The notes under the pieces were generated by a model. That model saw nothing but the letters and a program-made list of their open reading frames with translations, was not told the origin of the DNA and ran no database searches. From positions 79,098-143,097 of the forward strand of contig JAFVGW010000019.1 in NCBI GenBank assembly GCA_017474765.1: 64,000 bases of DNA. Reading direction: 5' to 3'. Shown one piece after another: positions 45,487 to 52,489 of the stretch; the stretch's first letter is position 1; each line of letters begins with the position of its first letter. The translations under genes were made by a program, and so were the position numbers. Source of the stretch: Salinivirgaceae bacterium (lineage in GTDB: Bacteria; Bacteroidota; Bacteroidia; Bacteroidales; SZUA-534).

Positions 45487-46425
45487 GTGGAAAAAGGAGT
45501 TGTAACAAAATCGACAGGCAGTTGGTATCTGGTCAGGAGGGCTGACGGAAGCGTGGTGGAGTGCCGCATACGCGGGAAGTTCCGCACCAAGGGGCTGCGC
45601 ACAACCAATCCTGTGGCGGTGGGCGACGTGGTGGAGTTTGACGTTGACACCGAAACGGGTAAAGGCTTGATACACAGCATTGGCGACCGCCGAAACTATA
45701 TCATCCGCAAGTCGATAAACCTGTCGAAGGAGGCGCAGATAATGGCCGCCAACATCGACCAAGCCATTCTGGTGGTGACGCTCGTCAGTCCGCGCACGTT
45801 CACGCAGTTCATCGACCGCTTTCTGGCGTCGGCGGAGGCTTACAACATTCCTTCGGTTTTGGTTTTCAATAAGATAGACTTATACAACGAGCAACAGACC
45901 ACCGAAATGGAAGAACTGATTGCCGTTTACGAAAAGATTGGTTATGAGTGCGTTAAGGCTTCTACGGTGCAAAACATCGGCATCGACCGCATTGAGGAAC
46001 TCACGCGCGGCAAATTATCGCTGCTGGCGGGCCATTCGGGTGTGGGAAAATCGACTATCGCTAACCGTTTGAATCCCAACCTTGAACTGCGCACGTCGGC
46101 CATTTCCGACTCGCACGACAGCGGAACGCACACCACCACCTACCCCGAAATGCACCCGCTGCTCAATGGCGGCTATATTATTGATTCACCTGGAATTAAG
46201 GGCTTTGGCACCATCGAAATGAAGGACGAAATGGCGCACTATTTCCCCGAAATGTTCGCCGAGTCGGCCAACTGCCAATTCTACAACTGCACGCACACCC
46301 ACGAGCCGAAATGCGCTGTGAAACAGGCTGTTGCCGAAGGTCGCATCGCGCAAAGCCGCTACAACAGTTATTTAAGCCTACTGAACGATGAGGACGAGGA
46401 TAAATATCGGCAAGGTGTTGATTAG
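45487..46425 (+). CDS. rsgA: Ribosome small-subunit GTPase RsgA
   Basis: RsgA is a GTPase that acts late in 30S subunit maturation. The 312-residue product has an N-terminal OB-fold (VTKSTGSWYLVRR, KGLRTTNPVAVGDVVEF), the circularly permuted GTPase motifs in the typical order NKID near 128, GHSGVGKST near 182 and DSPGIKGFG near 230, and a zinc-binding end with CQFYNCTHTHEPKC near 261-275. A stop lies two codons upstream in frame, so the start must be GTG at 45487. The gene overlaps the next one by 38 bases in another frame. Confidence 0.95.
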   Translation: MEKGVVTKSTGSWYLVRRADGSVVECRIRGKFRTKGLRTTNPVAVGDVVEFDVDTETGKGLIHSIGDRRNYIIRKSINLSKEAQIMAANIDQAILVVTLVSPRTFTQFIDRFLASAEAYNIPSVLVFNKIDLYNEQQTTEMEELIAVYEKIGYECVKASTVQNIGIDRIEELTRGKLSLLAGHSGVGKSTIANRLNPNLELRTSAISDSHDSGTHTTTYPEMHPLLNGGYIIDSPGIKGFGTIEMKDEMAHYFPEMFAESANCQFYNCTHTHEPKCAVKQAVAEGRIAQSRYNSYLSLLNDEDEDKYRQGVD

Positions 46426-47218
46426 CACGGTGTTGGCCGCGGTGCTATGCGCTTGCGGAAGTCAGCCATCGCCGAAAGGCCAACCACAACAGCAAGCGGA
46501 AACGGCATCGGCGCAGACCGAAAAACCGAAACCGAAGACGGCATCGCCGAAAGGCACCAAAAAGGCGGCCAAGCCCCAAAAAGTCCGCCTGACGGAGGAC
46601 AACGTGGTTGAGGAACTCACCAAATACGGCCGCGAGAATCCCGAACGGAGGGTGAAAATTGTCACGTCGAAGGGCACAATGGTGGTGGAGTTGTACGAGA
46701 ACACGCCGCTGCACCGTGCCAATTTCATCTACCTTATCAAGGAGCACTACTATGACGGCACGGAGTTCTACCGCGTCATCAACAATTTTATGATTCAGGG
46801 CGGCGACACCGACGGCTACGAGCGGCGCGCGGTGAAGGAGAAAATCGGCAAATACACGCTGCCTGCGGAGTTCCGCGAGGGCAACATCCACAAGCGCGGC
46901 GCCCTGTCGATGGTGCGTGAGTATGAGAACAACCCCGAGAAACGCTCGTCGCCGTTTGAGTTTTTCATTGTTCAGGGCACCACCTACACCGACGGCGAAC
47001 TGAACGGCACCGAGTTCAACTACAACGTGAAAATCGGCCCCGAAGCCCGCGCCGTGTACAAGTCGGTTGGCGGCTGCGCCTACCTTGACGGGCAGCACAC
47101 GGTATTTGGCGAAGTGGTTGAGGGATTGGAAGTTATCGACAGGATTGCCGCCGTAAAAACCGACAACGGCGACTGGCCGATTGAGGCGGTGACGATTAAA
47201 ATGGAGATTGTGAAATGA
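46388..47218 (+). CDS. Cyclophilin-type prolyl isomerase lipoprotein
   Basis: Cyclophilins speed cis-trans isomerisation of Xaa-Pro bonds in folding proteins. This 276-residue product has a lipoprotein signal (LAAVLCACGS, Cys at about 21-23), a Pro/Lys/Gln-rich linker (about 25-65) and a cyclophilin domain from about 85: VKIVTSKGTMVVELYENTPLHRANF, FYRVINNFMIQGGD, FEFFIVQG and HTVFGEVVEGLEVID. The catalytic Arg of FYRVI is present. It is probably anchored to the envelope facing the periplasm. Its ATG lies inside the end of rsgA (38-base overlap), so translation is likely coupled. Confidence 0.9.
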   Translation: MRTRINIGKVLISTVLAAVLCACGSQPSPKGQPQQQAETASAQTEKPKPKTASPKGTKKAAKPQKVRLTEDNVVEELTKYGRENPERRVKIVTSKGTMVVELYENTPLHRANFIYLIKEHYYDGTEFYRVINNFMIQGGDTDGYERRAVKEKIGKYTLPAEFREGNIHKRGALSMVREYENNPEKRSSPFEFFIVQGTTYTDGELNGTEFNYNVKIGPEARAVYKSVGGCAYLDGQHTVFGEVVEGLEVIDRIAAVKTDNGDWPIEAVTIKMEIVK

Positions 47219-47227
47219 CAGGTAGGA

Positions 47228-47280
47228 TTTAGGAGTTAGAAGTTAGGAGTTAGGAGTTAGGAGTGAGAAGTTAGGAGTTT
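47228..47280. repeat. 7-bp tandem repeat TTAGGAG
   Basis: About seven imperfect units of TTAGGAG/TTAGAAG directly after the cyclophilin stop. A shorter run is at 50582-50597. Confidence 0.7.
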
Positions 47281-47284
47281 GGCT

Positions 47285-47371
47285 TTCCCCAATAAAAATG
47301 TGTCAAACAGACAATTATTCCCCAAAAAAGTGTGCTATTTAACCGATTATTCCCCAATAAAAGTGTAATAA
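47285..47371. repeat. Three direct repeats TTCCCCAATAAAAGTGT at 33-bp spacing
   Basis: CCCCAA begins at 47287, 47320 and 47352, each followed by (T)AAAA(A)GTGT, so spacings are 33 and 32 bases. Three helical turns place the copies on one DNA face, like operator sites. They lie 125-210 bases upstream of the LRR gene start at 47498. Confidence 0.6.
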
Positions 47372-47497
47372 TTAGCTGTAATTTACTGAAAATAAACACA
47401 TTGTAGTATATCAACGTTTTATAGTATTGAAGGAAGCCGCATCCACAATAGACCGAGCAGAATTATTTGTATTTTTACAAACAAAAATCAAGATGTT

Positions 47498-48649
47498 ATG
47501 AAAAGATTAATTACACTTTTTGCCGCTGTTGCGTTTGCGGGGCAGGCAATGGCGCAGCCGTGGAAGCAACAACCCGAAGCGTTCGATTTTGAAGCAAAGG
47601 CAGGAGAAGTGACTGTGTATTATCATATTACTAACGACAGTGAACCTTGCACTGTTGAAATTGTTCCGCCTTCAAAACTCATAGGCGACTACTATTCTGG
47701 CTTCAACGGAACGAAAGGCGATTTGGCAATTCCTGAAACTGTTGTCAATGACGGAAAAACGTATTCTGTCACACGAATCGGGCACTTTGCGTTCTATGGT
47801 TGCACAGGGTTGACATCAGTAACTATTCCGAATTCTGTGACAAGCATCGGTGATTGCGCTTTTTACGGTTGCAAAGGCTTGATTTCGATGGTAATTCCCA
47901 ATTCCGTCACAGTTTTAGGCAAAAGTGCGTTTTGTTATTGTGAAGGTCTGACATCAGTTTCTATTCCCAATTCAATCACGAGCATCAGTGAAGGACTATT
48001 CTATGGTTGCCAAAGATTGGAATCGGTCAAAGTGCCAGAAACAGTTACAAGCATTGAGAGTTCAGCGTTCGCCCACTGCACCAGCCTAACATCGGTCAAC
48101 ATTCCCAACGGCGTTACAACCATAAATAACGGTGTGTTTGAAGATTGCCGTAGCCTGACATCAATCGAAATACCCAAATCGGTAAAGAGTATAGGTTCGG
48201 GGGCATTCGGCTTTTGCGGTTTTACATCGGTAACCATTCCTGAAGGTGTTACGCGCATCGGTTATGCCGCATTCGATAATTGCCACAACTTACAATCAAT
48301 CAGCATTCCCGCAAGCGTTACACATATTGATACTTTGGCGTTTGATTTTTGTTACAGCCTGAAATCGATAGTCATACCACAGGGCATTACAACAATTTAT
48401 CCGCATACGTTCTATGGCTGCGAGAGTCTGACTTCGGTTACAATCCCCAATTCTGTAACAACTATCGGCAGCGCGGCATTTCTTGGTTGCGGCAGTCTGA
48501 CATCAATCACTATTCCCGAAGGCGTTACGAGCATTGGCAATGCGGCGTTTCAAAATTGCCGCAAACTGAAGGATGTCAGCATTCCCAAATCGGTTACGAG
48601 TGTAGGCAAGGATGCGTTCAAAGGGTGCAAGTTTGAGTATAAGGAGTAA
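47498..48649 (+). CDS. BspA-like leucine-rich repeat protein
   Basis: The 383-residue product has a signal peptide (MKRLITLFAAVAFAGQAMAQ) and, after an N-terminal strand-rich region to about 95, twelve or so LRR_5 repeats like LTSVTIPNSVTSIGDCAFYGCKG. Repeats run to the end (KDAFKGCKFEYKE), and no T9SS or other sorting domain is present, so it may stay in the periplasm or be released by another route. It shares the repeat type with the giant protein at 27333 but lacks CUB, InlB and sorting parts. It stands alone with a run of CCCCAATAAAA repeats upstream. Function is probably ligand binding. Confidence 0.85.
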   Translation: MKRLITLFAAVAFAGQAMAQPWKQQPEAFDFEAKAGEVTVYYHITNDSEPCTVEIVPPSKLIGDYYSGFNGTKGDLAIPETVVNDGKTYSVTRIGHFAFYGCTGLTSVTIPNSVTSIGDCAFYGCKGLISMVIPNSVTVLGKSAFCYCEGLTSVSIPNSITSISEGLFYGCQRLESVKVPETVTSIESSAFAHCTSLTSVNIPNGVTTINNGVFEDCRSLTSIEIPKSVKSIGSGAFGFCGFTSVTIPEGVTRIGYAAFDNCHNLQSISIPASVTHIDTLAFDFCYSLKSIVIPQGITTIYPHTFYGCESLTSVTIPNSVTTIGSAAFLGCGSLTSITIPEGVTSIGNAAFQNCRKLKDVSIPKSVTSVGKDAFKGCKFEYKE

Positions 48650-48691
48650 GAAAAATCGTTTTTTTGTGTTCAAAAAATCAGTTAATCTATA

Positions 48692-49405
48692 ATGAATATG
48701 CATCTTCTTCTGATAAGCAATTCAACAATGGCGGGTGAGCCATTTCTGGAGTATTCGAAAGACGAGATTGCGCGCTTTTTGAGCGGGCGGCAGAACATTG
48801 TTTTCATCCCGTATGCTGCCGTAACTTTCAGTTTCGACGATTTTGAGGCCAAGGTCAACCGCCGTTTCCGTGATTTCGGCCTGAGTGTGAAATCGATACA
48901 TCGGTTTGAAAATCAGGTGGAAGCCGTTGAGACAGCCGACGCCATTGTGGTTGGTGGCGGCAACACGTGGAATCTGGTGCGCCACCTGCATCAGAACGGC
49001 CTGATTGAGCCTGTGCGCCGCTGTGTAAAGGCTGGAACGCCATACGTGGGCTGGAGTGCGGGCGCCAACGTGGCCTGCCCCACAATGCAGACAACCAACG
49101 ATATGCCCGTGGTTGACCCGCTGGGCTTCGACACCTTCGGGCTGGTGCCGTTCCAAATCAATCCGCACTACACCGACCGTCAGATTGAAGGCCACGGCGG
49201 CGAGACGCGCGAGGAGCGCATTCTGGAGTATCTGGCCGCCAACCCGAAATCGACCGTTGTGGGCTTGCGCGAAGGCTGTATGCTCAACGTTGAGGGCGGG
49301 CACGTCCGCTATGTGGGCAAGAACAACTTGCGGCTGTTCATCAATGGCCGTCAGCCCATTGAGATTGAACCTGACGAGGATTTTGATTTTCTTTTAAAAT
49401 TCTGA
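48692..49405 (+). CDS. pepE: Alpha-aspartyl dipeptidase, peptidase E
   Basis: PepE is a serine peptidase of family S51 that cleaves Asp-Xaa dipeptides in the cytoplasm. The 237-residue product has the expected length, the VVGGGNTWNLV motif and the nucleophile elbow GWSAGANVACP with the catalytic Ser; candidates for the other triad residues are the Asp of VVDPLGF and the His of NPHYTD. It starts at ATG 48692, though the Met two codons later is equally possible. It begins a likely operon with two more genes spaced 6 and 3 bases apart. Confidence 0.92.
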   Translation: MNMHLLLISNSTMAGEPFLEYSKDEIARFLSGRQNIVFIPYAAVTFSFDDFEAKVNRRFRDFGLSVKSIHRFENQVEAVETADAIVVGGGNTWNLVRHLHQNGLIEPVRRCVKAGTPYVGWSAGANVACPTMQTTNDMPVVDPLGFDTFGLVPFQINPHYTDRQIEGHGGETREERILEYLAANPKSTVVGLREGCMLNVEGGHVRYVGKNNLRLFINGRQPIEIEPDEDFDFLLKF

Positions 49406-49411
49406 TAATCA

Positions 49412-50035
49412 ATGTGGCAGATAATATCAGGCAGTTTGCTGCTGAGCCTTGTCCACGCCGCCATACCAAACCATTGGCTGCCCATTGTGGCCGTGGGTAA
49501 GAGCGAGCGCTGGACAATGCGCGAGACGCTGCACGCCACCGCGCTCATCGGCGCCGCACACATTGCAAGCACAGTGATTATCGGCATTCTGATTGGCCTT
49601 GCGGGATTCCAACTATCGAGCAGCCACGCCGAACTGACGCACTGGGTGGCGCCCGCCGTTCTGGCCGTTTTGGGTGTCATTTTCATTGTTTCCGATTTTG
49701 TCGGGCGCGGCCATCACCATCACGACCATTTCGACGGTGCGCGGCAGGCAAAAACCAAGCGCGCCGTCATCGGCTCAATGGTTGTGGCGATGTTCTTCTC
49801 GCCCTGCATCGAACTCGAGGTCTATTTTCTGCCCGCTGGCGTGTTTGGCTGGCAAGGCATTGCAGTCACTTCGGCCATCTATCTTGTTGCTACAGTGAGC
49901 ACTATGCTAACGCTCGTCTATATCGGCACCAAAGGCCTGAGCCGCCTGAACTGGCACATTTTCGAGCATCACCAAAAGACACTCACAGGCTGCATCTTGA
50001 TAGTGCTGGCCGCAGTGTCGTTTTTAATCGATTGA
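49412..50035 (+). CDS. Polytopic membrane protein, possible metal transporter
   Basis: The 207-residue product has about six hydrophobic segments, a first-segment HAAIPNHWLPIV motif, a second AAHIASTV motif and a His-rich cytoplasmic loop (GRGHHHHDHFD). His-rich loops and paired His motifs in membrane helices recall the NicO/RcnA and UreH-type nickel/cobalt transporters, but the usual HALDADH motif is not seen, so this is tentative. MFFSPCIELEVYF is another conserved-looking element. It lies 6 bases after pepE and 3 bases before the next gene. Confidence 0.65.
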   Translation: MWQIISGSLLLSLVHAAIPNHWLPIVAVGKSERWTMRETLHATALIGAAHIASTVIIGILIGLAGFQLSSSHAELTHWVAPAVLAVLGVIFIVSDFVGRGHHHHDHFDGARQAKTKRAVIGSMVVAMFFSPCIELEVYFLPAGVFGWQGIAVTSAIYLVATVSTMLTLVYIGTKGLSRLNWHIFEHHQKTLTGCILIVLAAVSFLID

Positions 50036-50038
50036 GAC

Positions 50039-50575
50039 ATGAGGAAATTAGTTGTATTACTGTTGGTTATGATTGGTTTGCAAGCTCATGGGCAGATTAT
50101 TCTTCCCAAAGGCAGCACCAATCCCGAGGCGTTCCGCCTGGCGCGATATTCGTTCTGCGTGAGCCTGATGCCCACGGCTGGCCTTGAGGTTGTTACCTAC
50201 GGAATCCATTGCCAACCTTATGAAGGCAAGCCAACCGTGCGTTTTATCAAATACGAGACATTTCTTCGTCAGTTTGGCGGCGCCGAGCCATCGAAAGCCA
50301 ATCCCGACCGCATCGATATGTTTGAAACCGAAGGCATCGACCAACTCACGCTCAAAGACTTATGGAAACTGCGCTACGCCACATACCCGTTTGGCGAATC
50401 GAAGGCGCTGGGCTGGGGCGGACAGAACGGCGTGCCCACCGAAGGTCAGATGCAGATTTTGTCGCAGTACGGAATGAACTTTTTGAGCGATGTCATCTAC
50501 GGCGACAACCTTATCCGCCTGCTGAAGGATATGCAGGACACAAAGTGGGTGGGTGAGTATATGAATGCTAAGTAA
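50039..50575 (+). CDS. Secreted protein, unknown function
   Basis: This 178-residue product has a signal peptide (MRKLVVLLLVMIGLQAHGQ) and a mature part without known motifs. Features are a strand-rich region around TAGLEVVTYGIHCQPYE, and a C-terminal region with GWGGQNGVPTEGQMQIL and helices rich in Leu and Asp. Two Cys (CVSL and IHCQ) could pair. It is last in the pepE group, so it may be co-expressed, but no functional link is visible. Confidence 0.7.
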   Translation: MRKLVVLLLVMIGLQAHGQIILPKGSTNPEAFRLARYSFCVSLMPTAGLEVVTYGIHCQPYEGKPTVRFIKYETFLRQFGGAEPSKANPDRIDMFETEGIDQLTLKDLWKLRYATYPFGESKALGWGGQNGVPTEGQMQILSQYGMNFLSDVIYGDNLIRLLKDMQDTKWVGEYMNAK

Positions 50576-50606
50576 TCAGGTATTTAGGAGTTAGGATTCT
50601 GAAAAA

Positions 50607-51449
50607 ATGAACGGTCACAACGAAATAATACTCTATCAACCCGATGATGCATTGAAACTTGAAGTGCGTGTTGAGGATGAAACCGTGTGGTTGACACAGC
50701 AGCAGATGGCTGAATTGTTTGAAACCACATCGCAGAACATCACAATGCATATTCGAAACCTTTACAAGGAAGGAGAACTGGACATAGAGTCAACTTGTAA
50801 GGATTTCTTACAAGTTCGGACAGAAGGAAACAGAACGGTTAAGCGAATACAAAAAACATACAATCTTGATGTCATAATATCAGTAGGTTACAGAGTGAAA
50901 TCGTTGCGAGGCACACAATTCCGCCAATGGGCTAATCGCGTGCTGAAGGAATATTTGCTGAAAGGTTATTCTGTAAATCAGAGAGTTGAACGGTTGGAGC
51001 AACGGATGACAGAAACTGAGAATAAAATCGAATTTTTTGTCCGCACAGCTCTGCCGCCTGTTGAAGGGATATTTTATGACGGGCAGATATTCGATGCCTA
51101 CAAATTCACAAGCGACCTGATTCGTAGCGCTAACCGACGCATTATCTTAATTGACAATTATATTGATGACACAGTGTTGCAAATGCTTGACAAGCGGAAA
51201 AACAGTGTGTCGGCAAAAATCTATACAAAAACTATTGGCGCTAACTTGCAACTCGATTTGCAGCGACATAATACACAATACAAGCCGATAGATATTCAGG
51301 AATTTGCTGAATCGCACGACCGTTTCCTGATAATCGATAATGATGTCTATCATATTGGAGCGTCAATCAAAGATTTGGGCAAAAAGTGGTTCGCATTCAG
51401 TAAAATGGAGATGCAAGCTGATGAAATATTACGAAAGTTGAATAATTGA
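50607..51449 (+). CDS. RhuM-family protein with C-terminal PLD-like module
   Basis: The first ~140 residues of this 280-residue protein match the RhuM (virulence protein, DUF) family: VWLTQQQMAELFETTSQNITMHIRN and YNLDVIISVGYRVKS ... FRQWAN. This looks like a winged or helix-turn-helix DNA-binding head. A coiled linker (RVERLEQRMTETENKI) leads to a C-terminal module with RIILIDNYIDD, SHDRFLIIDN (H-x-R-x4-D) and GASIKDLGKKW. The module is the same as in the ORF6N protein at 1884. It sits alone between the pepE group and the SUMF1 gene. RhuM was first named in a Salmonella pathogenicity island; its biochemical role is not settled. Confidence 0.85.
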   Translation: MNGHNEIILYQPDDALKLEVRVEDETVWLTQQQMAELFETTSQNITMHIRNLYKEGELDIESTCKDFLQVRTEGNRTVKRIQKTYNLDVIISVGYRVKSLRGTQFRQWANRVLKEYLLKGYSVNQRVERLEQRMTETENKIEFFVRTALPPVEGIFYDGQIFDAYKFTSDLIRSANRRIILIDNYIDDTVLQMLDKRKNSVSAKIYTKTIGANLQLDLQRHNTQYKPIDIQEFAESHDRFLIIDNDVYHIGASIKDLGKKWFAFSKMEMQADEILRKLNN

Positions 51450-51551
51450 AACTCAAAACTTGTAAATCCGCATCATCTGCGCTCAAAATTTAAAATCCTT
51501 GTCGGTAATCCCGATTTTTATTCGTATCTTGAAACTCTAAAACTATACGTT

Positions 51552-52253
51552 ATGAAACGACTGATTATCACATTGTTTGCATTGTCGGCAGCGCAGTTTG
51601 CAGTGTCGCAGAACGGCGAGGTTCGTGAGTTTACGGCCAACGGCGTCAAGTTTGAGATGGTTTGTGTTGATGGCGGCACCTTTGATATGGGTGAGCCTGG
51701 AAAAACGGAATCGACCACGGTCGGCAGTTTCCTGATAGGCAAGACAGAGGTCACTGGCGTTTTGTGGAAAGCTGTGATGGGTAAGAATCCTTCAACTGTG
51801 CGTGGGCGTGGCAAGGAACTTCCGGTGGAGTCGGTGAGCTGGAATGATTGCAAAGATTTCATCGAAAAACTCAACCAGCTCACGGGACAGAAATTCAGAA
51901 TGCTGACTGAAGAGGAATGGGAATATGCGGCGCGGGGCGGCAGCAAAAGCAATGGCTACAAGTTCAGCGGCGGCGACACAATGGGCAAAGTTGGCTGGTA
52001 TTCAAAGAATTCTGAATCATCGACACATCAAGTGGCAACCAAAGCACCCAACGAATTGGGCATCTACGATATGAGTGGCAATGTATGGGAGTGGTGCGCC
52101 GACGCTTATGAGGGCGTTGAATCGCTGCAGTACGTTATTCGCGGCGGCTGCTTCACCGACACGTCGCAGGCTTGCTGGGTTTGGAACCGCAGCAAGAACC
52201 ACCCGACATCGAGAATCGAAATTTGCGGTTTGCGCTTGGCGATGGACAAGTAG
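51552..52253 (+). CDS. Secreted SUMF1/FGE-sulfatase-domain protein
   Basis: The 233-residue product has a signal peptide (LITLFALSAAQFAVSQ) and an FGE-sulfatase domain: FEMVCVDGGTFDMG, IGKTEVTGVLWKAVMG, PVESVSWNDCKDFIEKLN, FRMLTEEEWEYAARGG, NELGIYDMSGNVWEWCAD and YVIRGGCF ... RLAMDK. Family members range from formylglycine-generating enzymes to non-catalytic binding or structural proteins. The two active-site Cys of true FGE cannot be placed with confidence, and many Bacteroidota secreted members are not FGEs, so the catalytic role is doubtful. It is monocistronic. Confidence 0.85.
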   Translation: MKRLIITLFALSAAQFAVSQNGEVREFTANGVKFEMVCVDGGTFDMGEPGKTESTTVGSFLIGKTEVTGVLWKAVMGKNPSTVRGRGKELPVESVSWNDCKDFIEKLNQLTGQKFRMLTEEEWEYAARGGSKSNGYKFSGGDTMGKVGWYSKNSESSTHQVATKAPNELGIYDMSGNVWEWCADAYEGVESLQYVIRGGCFTDTSQACWVWNRSKNHPTSRIEICGLRLAMDK

Positions 52254-52318
52254 CAGAAAGGGAAAAATCCTGAGTAGAGCATAAAAAATATTCATACTCG
52301 ATTGGTGTTAAGCAGATT

Positions 52319-52356
52319 GCTCATTGTTATATAAAGCTTTAGTTTATATAATGAGC
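52319..52356. repeat. Palindrome upstream of leuS
   Basis: GCTCATTGTTATATAAA pairs with TTTATATAATGAGC around GCTTTAG, with a small bulge. A second shorter palindrome TTTCATG-TGTGC-CATGAAA is at 52366-52384. They may be operator sites or structured RNA in the SUMF1 transcript. Confidence 0.45.
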
Positions 52357-52403
52357 TATGGTGAGTTTCATGTGTGCCATGAAATTCCTATGCAAAAGTT
52401 CCT

Positions 52404-52432
52404 TTTGTCGTTTGCGTTTTTTTTTAGTTTTG
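52404..52432 (+). promoter_or_regulatory. Possible leuS promoter
   Basis: TTTG (52404-52407), 17 bases, TAGTTTTG (52425-52432); the -7 box is an exact match but the spacer is 2 bases short. It lies 57 bases before the ATG. Confidence 0.45.
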
Positions 52433-52489
52433 CGTTTCAAAACAAAATAGAAACCGTGGCGGAGCAACGCCGCTAAATATCAATGATTT

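Noticed and set aside
51552..52253. A true formylglycine-generating enzyme for sulfatases
   Set aside because: The domain is present, but the paired active-site Cys cannot be placed and no sulfatase gene is nearby.
52351..52476. A 41-codon frame ending just before leuS, as a leader peptide
   Set aside because: It has only two Leu codons, is Phe-rich by chance of T tracts, and overlaps the likely leuS promoter.
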